Source: Camarhynchus parvulus (Eukaryota; Chordata; Aves; Passeriformes; Thraupidae). Taken from it: DNA of 64,000 bases. A model generated the notes under the pieces. That model saw only the letters and a list, made by a program, of their open reading frames with translations. It did no database searches and was not told where the DNA came from. The stretch covers positions 11,756,501-11,820,500 of the forward strand of contig NC_044600.1 of NCBI RefSeq assembly GCF_901933205.1, given 5' to 3'. The translations under genes and the position numbers were made by a program. Below, one piece after another: positions 51,061 to 64,000 of this stretch (within the stretch, counting starts at the first letter, position 1; every line of letters starts with the position of its first letter).

Positions 51061-52032
51061 TGACTCCAGGCAAACACAATGGGTCACACTCATTTTCTCT
51101 CATAATCTGACTGGTGGCCAGGGTCCTGGTTAGTTCATGTCCCTGCTAGCTGGAGCAGAAAGGAGAGACATCAGGCTTAACATACTTCAGTTTTAAGCAC
51201 AAGCACTCACTATCTGTATTTCAGGATCAAGGTTTGGATAATTTTGAATGTTGTTATTACCTACCAGTGTTTCAAAATAGTCTCTAGCATCAGAGACCTT
51301 TTGGGTTTTCTCGCTGTCAGATGCCACTAACACAAAGCAAATCAATTCTACATGGCTAAATAGATCCAGCTTTGTTGTTGTAGCACAGTTTCTTTTTAAA
51401 TACCTTTTTCCCTTTCCAAACAGTGGCCGTGAGATGTCTGCTGGTTTGCAATTACACTTGTTCCTGAAGTGTGGAAGTGCAGTGCTGCAGTCTGAGAAAA
51501 CTGCAACCAATTCAAAACTAACCAAAGGGACAGTGACTTCCCATGCACAGCTTGCCAGCACAGGGCTTAATGCTGTAGTCCTCAGTGGAGTCCAACACCA
51601 ATCAAAGGAAGGGAATTTTTGCACCATTAAGAACTAGACATTGGTCCCAGCTAATGCCAGATGCAGGCATTACATTACACAGTACATTAGGCACGTTTGG
51701 TTTGTCCCAACCTGGATAGAACCTGTGTATCAGCTGGGTAGTCACGTGGTTAGTACATCCTGCAAAGGGACTGCCACTAGCCCATTCCATGTTCTGATAT
51801 TCCCACTGTCTAGTGGTCACACTGTCTGCCTCTTTCAAAAGTTTGGAAGTGCCATGGGAGTGTCCAGTCAATGTGCAAACGAATGGGGTTTTTTGTTTTG
51901 AATTACTGCAGGTGTCATGCCAGTAGTGCCTGCTCTCCTGGTTATATGCAATGCATTGGGCCATTTTCTGACACCAAACAATTGCCCCAGCTGCATCCCT
52001 TGATTGCTCTTAGATGCATCCTAATGCACAGT

Positions 52033-52038
52033 TGCATG
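52033..52038 (+). promoter_or_regulatory. TGCATG, possible RBFOX splicing-factor site
   Basis: TGCATG lies about 1 kb upstream of exon b. RBFOX proteins bind UGCAUG, and upstream sites usually repress the following exon. Other copies are at 50700-50705 and 52304-52309. Confidence 0.3.
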
Positions 52039-52303
52039 GACTCCTGAGTTCTGGCTTTCAGGCTTCAGCACCAACCTGTGTTGTCCATCATGAAAAAATA
52101 TTGCATCTCCATTTCACTGTGCTTGGAGCAACCACATTTGCTAAGAAATAGGGTTTTTAAAGCAGAGAATAAAATTGGTTGGAATTGTTGGGTGGGAGCA
52201 TGTTGCTAGAGCTCTATGTTCCTTTATTTGAAAAAGGATTTGCATTTTCTGAATGAAGGGCAGCGTGGTTAGCAGGCCTTTGGGATGTGTTTTTTGTAAG
52301 GCA

Positions 52304-52309
52304 TGCATG
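52304..52309 (+). promoter_or_regulatory. TGCATG, possible RBFOX splicing-factor site
   Basis: TGCATG inside GCATGCATGT lies about 735 bases upstream of exon b. It is the copy closest to the alternative exon. Function is inferred only. Confidence 0.3.
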
Positions 52310-53002
52310 TTTGAAACCATTTCCTCATGCCCAACCTAGAAGAAAATGTGATTACCCACCAAACTTTCAAAGCTTCTAGATTATGACATTAGTAAGTGGG
52401 AAAAGTTGTGGCTGTAGATCCAAAGAAGTTGCACGTTCCTAATCTAATCAAGCATTTCTTTCCAATTGTCCTGATTTTCAGTCTGACACACACAGATTGT
52501 TTGTGTTGTGGCAATTCACAGCCTCCCAGATTTCACAATCTGACTTTGACCATCTGCTCTCTTCACTGGTCAAATGGTGATCTCAGGGCTGGAGAACACC
52601 CAAGCCTGGAAAAAACTTTTATAGAGCCATTCAGAAATGGTAATCTGGCTTCAAAACTAGTCAAACAGCAAAAGCCCAGATCCTTCTCTTTTTTTTTTTT
52701 TTTTTAGTTTTAAATTGACAGGGGAAAGCACATGTAAATTTTTCTAGTCTACTGCCATTAATTCTCAGGAATGTATTTTTATGAGGAGAGAAAAACTGTT
52801 TAAAAGTGAAAGGAGGGGGAATGATGCTTCCAAACTTTGAAACAGTTGTGATTTTTCTGTTTTCCTAAATCTGCCTTCCTGTAGTCTGTCTACCACCTGA
52901 TCTATTTGGTATCCACTTCGTAATTCCCATTTGAGATGGGACTTGCCCATTCTAGCCCATTGGTTTCCTCCTCCCACCACCTTCTGAGTTTTCCCACATT
53001 CT

Positions 53003-53043
53003 GTTTTAACTTTCTTTTCTTTCTTTATTTACGTCCATTACAG
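53003..53043 (+). promoter_or_regulatory. PAK3: Long polypyrimidine tract and acceptor of exon b
   Basis: The 3' splice site of exon b has a pyrimidine tract with several TCTT/CTTT blocks (TTTCTTTTCTTTCTTTATTT) about 11-30 bases before TACAG. PTB proteins bind UCUU-type motifs and often repress neuronal exons elsewhere in the body, which would suit a brain-regulated exon. The regulatory role is inference. Confidence 0.45.
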
Positions 53044-53088
53044 CCAGATCTCTATGGCTCACAGATGTGCCCAGGGAAGCTCCCAGAG
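53044..53088 (+). CDS. PAK3: PAK3 alternative exon b (15 codons)
   Basis: Encodes exactly PDLYGSQMCPGKLPE, which as I recall is identical to the human exon b insert. It is 45 bases long, phase 0 at both ends, and falls between GEFT (exon 2) and GIPEQW (exon 3). It thus lengthens the junction between the CRIB and the autoinhibitory segment. Published work on mammalian PAK3 reports that isoforms with this insert are constitutively active and have altered Rac/Cdc42 preference, in brain. The donor GAG/GTGCGT is weaker than those of neighbouring exons, as expected for an alternatively used exon. It is short enough to be missed by automated gene finders. Confidence 0.95.
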
Positions 53089-55294
<2,206 letters not shown>

Positions 55295-55332
55295 ATAAAA
55301 GCGCCCATGGATACATAGAAGCCCATCCCTCG
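55295..55332 (+). CDS. PAK3: PAK3 coding exon 4 (residues 144-156), 38-base micro-exon
   Basis: Completes Asp144 and encodes KSAHGYIEAHPS, with acceptor TTGCAG and donor TCG/GTGAGT. The sequence matches the PAK3-specific stretch after SFTSG; Glu152 replaces the alanine I recall in the human protein. The exon is too short for ORF-based detection, but both splice sites are strong and the phases join exon 3 to exon 5. It lies in the flexible region after the autoinhibitory segment and has no assigned function. Confidence 0.95.
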
Positions 55333-56554
55333 GTGAGTGGGAAAGTAACCTTTGATGTTCTTCATGTTTAAGAATTGTGGAGCAAGCCATGAGCTTTCCC
55401 TGGCTGATTTAGGATTTTCCATTTGAGTGCTTTTTAAAAAGGCGAAAGTCTGGTTTAGCAGACAGAAGATTGCTGGTTTTATCCATGGCGTATATCATTC
55501 ACAACAATATGCAGCACCACCTAATGAGCCCATTTAAATTTTGTTTTAAAAATTTAGAATGCCATTTCTATCGAGTTTCAGATTTCTCCTTAGTACAGCT
55601 GGATATATAACTGAATATAAATAAGGTTATAATTGATATGTAACTCACTGGAAGCATTGAAGGAAAGTTTTAAATAACCATCCACTCTAATTAATGCTGG
55701 ATTGCAATAGCAATCCCAGAGATGTAGAAGTGACGTACACATTAATACTGACCAAATTTATTAGGGTTATTGTTTGTGAATTAAATAGCAAGTGACTGAA
55801 TGAGGATTTGGCTTTTATTTTAAAGTGTTAAGCAGCTTCATGTGAGGTTTGTGATTACACAGCCAACTGTGTATAATGAAATGAAAATCATCTTTAAATA
55901 TTCGCACTTCAGATTTTCAATCAATGCCACTTCCCTTGTCTTTAATAAAACACACTTCTCAGAGGAAGTGTGGTGTTCACCAGAGCAGAGGAAGCCTTCC
56001 CAGTAGCTTTTCCAGTGGATATGGACACCTTGGCAGGTGCTGTAGTATTTTTGTCTAGCAGACAGAGGCAGCAGTGAGACAAGTCAGCATGACAGCTTTC
56101 CAAAATTACCAACTCAGTTCTCCCTGTTTGCTGTGGGCTTCCCTTACTGCTATTTCCACTGGACCAAAGGGATGGCATTTTAAAGAGAGTGATAGTCAGA
56201 TGTGAATATGTTGAATGGTGCCTTTGATTTGCATCAGTTCTCCTACTGGCCTGTTGTAGCTTTAAAGCAGTTGGTAAAAACTTCAGAAGGTGCATTTTCA
56301 TTTTTTTGTTTCACCAGCAAATTTGGGATGACATGATATAACCCCCTGCCTCTGAGCAGCAGGTGGGACTGGTGGAGTTCAGTGCACCTGTTCCTTTAAG
56401 TGTTGTGCTGAGTTTAGCTCAGAACTTGCGCCCATAGGAGCAAGTGCATGTCTAGATTGGCCTCTGATGTCTGGGAAGAGTGAGGGTGTAGAGACTGTCA
56501 GAGCTTCAAAGTGCCAGGATAGAGACTGTTACTCACAGTACTGTCTGTCCACAG
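55333..56554 (+). other. PAK3: PAK3 intron (1,222 bases)
   Basis: GTGAGT donor and CTGTCCACAG acceptor. It includes an AT-rich portion at about 55,540-55,700. No other feature is recognised. Confidence 0.85.
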
Positions 56555-56686
56555 AGCACAAAAACAGCATCAGAACCTCCTCTGGCTCCCTCTGTGTCTG
56601 AAGAAGAGGATGAAGATGATGAAGAGGAGGAAGATGACAATGAACCTCCGCCTGTTATCGCCCCACGGCCTGAACACACAAAATCA
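56555..56686 (+). CDS. PAK3: PAK3 coding exon 5 (residues 157-200), acidic and PIX-binding region
   Basis: Encodes [15 protein letters not shown], then an acidic run [15 protein letters not shown] (about 172-186), then [14 protein letters not shown] (187-200). The last segment is the non-canonical proline motif that binds the SH3 domain of the PIX/Cool exchange factors and targets PAK to adhesions and synapses. Acceptor CCACAG and donor TCA/GTAAGT, phase 0 at both ends. The acidic run is encoded by a purine-only stretch, so small length differences between species or alleles would not be surprising. Confidence 0.97.
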
Positions 56687-57291
56687 GTAAGTGCCAGCTT
56701 TGTTAGGTCTGTGTTTGGTGCAGTGCAGAGCTGCAAGTTTGTGACCAGACAGCACTCAAGGGGCTGAAGGTGCTTGGGTTGAAGTCCTGTCAATGGCACA
56801 GAGCTTCACTCCAGCCACTGACACTGGGAAATTCGGGTTTGAACTTAAACATTCTCATGTCAGTTTCTGGGATTGTGGTGGGAGCCATGGCTTTCTTCTT
56901 ATATCAGGTCAGAGATACCATCATGTCCTTTAATGCTACAGGTGTGACAGTGAGCCACTTTGTCCAGCTGTACAGGCTCCCTGTCAGCAGCAATAGCAGT
57001 CCAAAGATGTAGTTCATGTCCTGGCAAGATACATAGGACACAGTGTCCTCTGGAGGTACCTGCCCCTCTCCATGGACTATATCAGCAAATCCATGAAAAC
57101 TGAACATGAAGCTGGCCATGAACTTGTAACCTTTCGTTTTTGCTTGTTCAGTTTGAGAAGTGGACAGGAAAACCAGTTTTAGAGTCTTGGATGTGGCTGA
57201 CACGATCTTCCTAAGGGTTTGTACTTGAAATATGATCTAAGGGGGATCTCTGCCAGCCACTTTTCTGACACAAAATAATTTCTTGTCACAG
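56687..57291 (+). other. PAK3: PAK3 intron (605 bases)
   Basis: GTAAGT donor and TTGTCACAG acceptor. This is the shortest PAK3 intron in the window, with nothing further recognised. Confidence 0.85.
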
Positions 57292-57454
57292 ATCTACACC
57301 CGCTCTGTTATTGAACCTGCCGCTGCACCAGCACCAGCTAAAGAAGCCACCACTCCCCAGCCTGAAAACTCCAACACAAACACCCTGTACAGAAACACAG
57401 ACCGGCAGAGAAAAAAGTCCAAGATGACAGATGAGGAGATCCTAGAGAAACTGA
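57292..57454 (+). CDS. PAK3: PAK3 coding exon 6 (residues 201-254), linker to kinase domain
   Basis: Begins IYTRSVIEP, continues through an alanine/proline-rich linker ([21 protein letters not shown], about 210-230), and ends with [24 protein letters not shown]. The ends are strongly conserved in group I PAKs; the middle is the part that differs most from mammals. The basic RQRKKSK cluster precedes the helical TDEEILEKL segment. Acceptor TCACAG; donor A/GTATGT leaves one base of the Arg255 codon. Confidence 0.97.
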
Positions 57455-58298
57455 GTATGTATTGGGTGTTTTGAGTCTGCCAGAGCAGTGTATTTCCTGC
57501 ATGTGTCAGCATTAGCTGTACCAAATGTTTCTCACAGTTTAGTGTCACAGAGTCATCAGCACATCTCTTGTGCTTTGAGGCAGCAAGAGAACACTTGGGC
57601 TGTTCCTGCTGCCTCTGAGGGCAGCTGGGACTAGGTTGGGTTTGCCTGAGCTTCCTTCTGTGCTTAAGGCAAAAGCAGAGATTGTTTCTGGTTGAGCAAA
57701 AGACTGTGACCTAGTGAATGACATAGGAAACTCCTGTGTACTAATGGCCAAATGAAACAGAATGTTTGGGTTCCTAAATTTTCTCTAGACTCCTAACTTC
57801 TCATGGTTCATTGGAGTCAAAATACTTTGCAAAAATCTATTGGGTTTTTGTTTGTGGGAGGTTTTTTATTGGTGTGGGATTTTTTACCAGTAGACAGCTG
57901 CAGCACTAAGCTGGTCCCTTCAGCCTCAGTGAGCTTTCCTTGAGACAGTAACACATTTTCCAGGTATTCTCTTGCTGTCCTTGTCGTAACTGTTATTGCT
58001 CCTCCTACTTCTGCAGTTTGTTTTTGTAAGAATTTTACACTTTTGTCAGTGAGCTCTCCTTTGGAAGGATCATCTGTCATCAGACAACAAGGCACTTTCT
58101 CATGGCTAATTCCCAGCCAATTAATACTATTAGAATCCTGACTGTTGGCTCCAACCCCTGTGCACATCATACTCTACTGAAGCACATCAAGCCCTTCCTG
58201 ATTCTGCAGTGCAACCAATTGAATTTGCTTCTTGCATGTGATAGCTGCCAGTTCAGTGTTCTCAGATTAAATGGTTGGGTTCAGAGCAGAGCCAGGTT

Positions 58299-58338
58299 AT
58301 TCTGTGTCTACCATGAATTGTAATGGTAGACACAGAAT
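58299..58338. repeat. Perfect 16-bp inverted repeat with 8-base loop
   Basis: Left arm ATTCTGTGTCTACCAT (58299-58314) and right arm ATGGTAGACACAGAAT (58323-58338) are exact reverse complements around the loop GAATTGTA. It lies inside a PAK3 intron. The stem is shorter than a usual miRNA precursor and no flanking extension is seen. Confidence 0.9.
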
Positions 58339-58408
58339 GTAAAAAAAACAGATTGATCTACACCTCCTTCTGTCAGATCACAAAGCCAATAATGTGTCTT
58401 TAATGGAG

Positions 58409-58452
58409 GCAACTGCTTGTAATATGCAACTGCTTAAACGGAGGCAACTGCT
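58409..58452 (+). repeat. Three spaced copies of GCAACTGCT
   Basis: Copies lie at 58409-58417, 58426-58434 and 58444-58452, a 17-18 base period. The first and third share the longer GGAGGCAACTGCT. This looks like a small local duplication. Confidence 0.6.
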
Positions 58453-61400
58453 GTGTGGCTGTGGCTTTTTCTCAGTGGTTGCCATTGCTCAACCTTTTTC
58501 TCATCCTTGCCCTGCCACTGATGGCTGCTGTGAATGCACAGGCTGGAGCCTTCCTTAGCTGTGAGATTTCAGCTGCTTACAGAGTTTCCTGCATCCTTAC
58601 CAGGCTGACATGAATCTCAGCGACCTTAGGGAGTATCCAAGGGATAAATTCAATAGCTTTAGCTGAGGGCACAGTGAAATAAATTCCAGAGCAGGTGGTT
58701 ACCTGCAGGTATGTCAGCTTATACAGAGAGGAATTCTGCTTCTTCAGCTGATGCTAAATGTTTGAGGCAGGCTTCCCCCTCTGAGATATACAGGTACCCT
58801 GCATCCATGAGGTCAAGTATGTCTATCATTTATATGCCAGATTGGGACTGAGCCCTGGAGTTTTGGGGAGTTACATCTTTGAAATGTTACATGCTTTCAT
58901 GCTTTTTCTTTCTTAACAATTTGCTACCAAGTGAGCAAGGTCTGAATGTCTGCCTTGGGCAAATTGTGATGTGGGCAATGAAAATATTTTTGTGCTTTCA
59001 TGAAGCTATCTGAAAACAGGCATGATGCTTTTTTATTGAGTCTTGAACTAATTATATTTGAGCAGTGTGGTGCTTGTTCTATTTTAACTTGCATGACTGC
59101 TCCACCTTGCCTACTTCCCTCACAACTCTTTCTATGCTACTTTTAGGAAGATGTCCTCTGCCTTCTTTTATCTAAAATTGCTTTCATAATTCTTTTCTGC
59201 TTGAAATAGCTTGAGTTCTTTTAGGGCTTTTAGTTTTATTAGTGAGTAAAGACTGTAATATTGAGATAAGATCAAATAAAATTCTATCTGTAATGAAATC
59301 ATGACTATGTTCCACTGATAACTATGAAACAGAACTGGCCCAATTCAGCTTTCTTATCCACTTAATTTAGGACTTGATAAAGGAAAGTGCTTCAAGACAT
59401 CAAAATAGCTGATAGGTTTATCTTTTGTCAAGAGCAGGGAGTGCTTGTCTGAGCAGGAGCTGTGTACCTGTCACTGTGTTGATTTTAATGCTGTAATGTT
59501 TGATGTACATTGGCTTAAGTACAGGGAACCAGCTACAAACAACTGGGTTGGAAAAGCAGCTGCTCAAGTCTTGAGGAAAAACTCTGGAAATCTGAACTTC
59601 AAAACTAGTGGCGAATTTGGAAAATCATTTTTAAAAATCTTTCTTCTTCAGTCCTTCTCTGTATTCTTTTCTGAAGTGAATGAACTTCCATGAACTTGTG
59701 ATATCTGGTCTAGTAGATACACCTTTCCATTAACTTGCTGAAAGTAGCACCCAGCCAGGCACTGGCAGCACAGTGTTCTTCCTGTTGTCCAGCCCAGCAC
59801 AGAATTAGAGCAGTGTTTGATTTACTGCTGCAGAGCTCGTGGGGTTGTGAGCCACAGGGTGTGAGACAGTCCCATGTGGGACAGTCTGGCCTCATCACCC
59901 ATTGTGGACTTCTTGCCACTGACAACTGAAGTTAAACCTTGCCCTGCTTGACACCTTCTTGCACATTTGGAGATGTCAGGAATCTGATGGGAAGGGAAAA
60001 AAGCAGTGATTAGGATATTTTGTTTGTGCCTACTGAAAGAGTCAAAATCTGATAGTCTCAAACAAATCAAAAGTCCTAATTCAATAAACATACTGGTTTT
60101 TCTGGTCTGGTAGTTTCCTTGATAGAATGCAAACAGTGAAGCCTAAGGTGGTGGCTCAATGCAAATGTCTTCTAAGCACTTACCTTGGAATGTACATCAC
60201 AGAAATAGTTTAAGAAGATGAGTTCAGAAGGAAAGACTTCCGTGATCTGCAGCTCATTTCCTTTGACAGATCTAGCTGTATCCCTGTATTACAAATACAA
60301 ACACATGTTTGTTTACCTGTGCATCCAAAACAAAAATAGGTGATGCCCCATTCCCTCTTAGTAGTCACAAACTCCTCTTCCCCCTGTCCAGGCCATTTGT
60401 ATGGAACAGAGAGGTCTTCAGTATCCAAATGGGCATCTGACTGGATGCCTGGCCAGGAATCTGCCTGCCAGCACAGTGAGAAGACAGGGCATCAGCACCA
60501 TCTGGTACACTCCCTGCTACAGCAGTTTTGCAGCCTTTGGCAAGAGTGTTAATGGGAGCTGCAGGAGAAGAGGTTTCCTTTGCCCCACATGCTCACTCCC
60601 TTTGCCCAGAGCTCTGGGAATGCCAGCCAGGGCTGATGATGCCTGCTGCCTGGGATGCCCACACAGTCTCGAGTGCCCTGAAGTGGTCCTGCCCTGCTGT
60701 GCCAACCTGCAAGAGTCAGGTGGACTGGTATGTCAGGAGCCCAAGCTGAGGAACCTTCAGAACCCGGTTAACTTTTCATAGTTTCATCTCACTGAAACAC
60801 ATGGCATAAAGAAAAGCTCATTCTGCTTCTCTAGAGCAGGTCTTCACTACAAAATAACTCTTCAGTAGAGAAGACCATGACTAGAGGACTCTGGGGCTCC
60901 CTTCTAGCTGGCTAGAAGGAGGGATAGGAGATGAGAAGGTATAAATCTCCTGCTCACACTGTGGAGCTTGACCATCCCACTGCTGCAGCATGGAGCTTCT
61001 GGGAGGCAGCAGCCCCTTGTTTTGTCTGTCTTCTGCATCATATCAGCTGGGCTCAGGATCAGCATCCCTTTGGGCAGCTGTCTGTGTCACACCAGCACCC
61101 CAGGAGCACTGCTGTCCTTGTTACCCACCCTGCTGGTTTCAGGAGAACATGAACACAGTGTGTGTGTGGTGGTGAGAGGGTGAGTCCAGTGTGAGTGATG
61201 GGGCTGTGTCACATGGAAAACCAGCAGTGTGGTTCTTGAAATGGTGCAGGGCAGGGATGTCTTCAGAACTTAGCCTGGAAACCAGTGATGGGGCCCTGGT
61301 TCTGAAAGCCCACCATTCTTGATGGTAAAATGAGATGCTGTTCACTGCAAACATTAATGCATTCTTGTGGCAAACTGCTGAAAGGTTGAGATGATCTCCT

Positions 61401-61823
61401 CCTCTCCTGGAAGCACTTGCAGTACTCTTGCTGTTCCAAAAATGGTACCTGTTCATAAAAAAGTGAACAGAAAGTACATTTAATCTTTAGAGGTAGTAAA
61501 CCTTTTGTTGAATCACAGTGTGTTTATGCCCAAGAAAATACAGGCAGTGTTGTTCCAGCTCTCCTTAATGTTTGTAGAGAACAAACACTTGCATTGGTGC
61601 TTCTTGTTTTCTGATCTCTGTCTGTTCTCCTTCTGTTTAGTTTCTTGTCAGGGTAACCCTAAAGGACTGTAGCAAATCAGTGTTTATGGAGGCCATCTGT
61701 GCTGTGGAGCTGCCTCTGTTGTTGCTGTTGTTGTTACCCAACTGACCACAAATGGCTCAAAGCCCCAGACAGTGGGGCTGCATTTCGGATCTGCTGGAAG
61801 GTGGAAGCTCTGGTTTGAAGTGA

Positions 61824-64000
<2,177 letters not shown>

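Noticed and set aside
50836..51133. Hydrophobic open frames after a 3' splice-site-like pyrimidine tract, considered as an extra exon
   Set aside because: The sequence is low-complexity T/C-rich DNA whose translation is rich in Phe, Leu and Ser by composition. No PAK3 homology was seen.
52064..52072. TTCAGCACC, left half of a REST/NRSF silencer element
   Set aside because: The right half-site (GGACAG-type) is absent at the normal or extended spacing.
56533..56799. Minus-strand open frame with a polyserine run
   Set aside because: It is the antisense shadow of the acidic run in PAK3 coding exon 5.
61716..61735. TTG/CTG repeat as a microsatellite
   Set aside because: Only a few imperfect units, too short to be notable.

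Overview
This window is vertebrate nuclear DNA, most likely from a bird. Three fragments of the CR1 LINE family are visible, and two of them end in the ATTCTATGA-type 3' tail typical of bird and turtle CR1. Overall repeat density is low, a CpG island marks a promoter, and one widely spaced multi-exon gene crosses the window on the + strand. The species cannot be read from the sequence.

The gene is PAK3, the brain-enriched group I p21-activated kinase. Seven constitutive coding exons and one alternative exon lie between 44,141 and 61,912, all with GT/AG borders and compatible phases. Joined in order they encode the N-terminal regulatory half: Nck-type proline motif, CRIB/p21-binding domain, autoinhibitory segment, acidic stretch, PIX-binding proline motif, linker, and the first strand and start of the glycine-rich loop of the kinase domain. 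The rest of the kinase domain lies beyond base 64,000. The PAK3-type N-terminus ([29 protein letters not shown]) separates it from PAK1 and PAK2. The 15-residue alternative exon b (PDLYGSQMCPGKLPE) is intact at 53,044-53,088.

Layout: 1-9,550 is upstream, apparently intergenic DNA with no supported gene. A CpG island with CCAAT and GC boxes lies at about 9,620-10,400 and is the best candidate for the PAK3 promoter and 5' UTR exon. Just downstream of a short CGG run it carries an unusual 39-40 bp tandem repeat, each full unit of which holds an ATG and a strong splice donor. From about 10,113 to 44,118 there is non-coding DNA, presumably the large 5' intron(s), with two antisense CR1 fragments. 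From 44,119 to the end are the coding exons and their introns, with a decayed CR1 reverse-transcriptase fragment in the first coding intron.

No second protein-coding gene, RNA gene, CRISPR array or complete mobile element could be supported. Many open frames of 60-210 codons occur, but they look like chance frames in GC-rich or low-complexity DNA, or shadows of real exons. The most unusual structures are the tandem ATG/splice-donor repeat in the promoter, twin adjacent hairpins with the same loop at 37,069-37,117, and a perfect 16-bp hairpin at 58,299-58,338.
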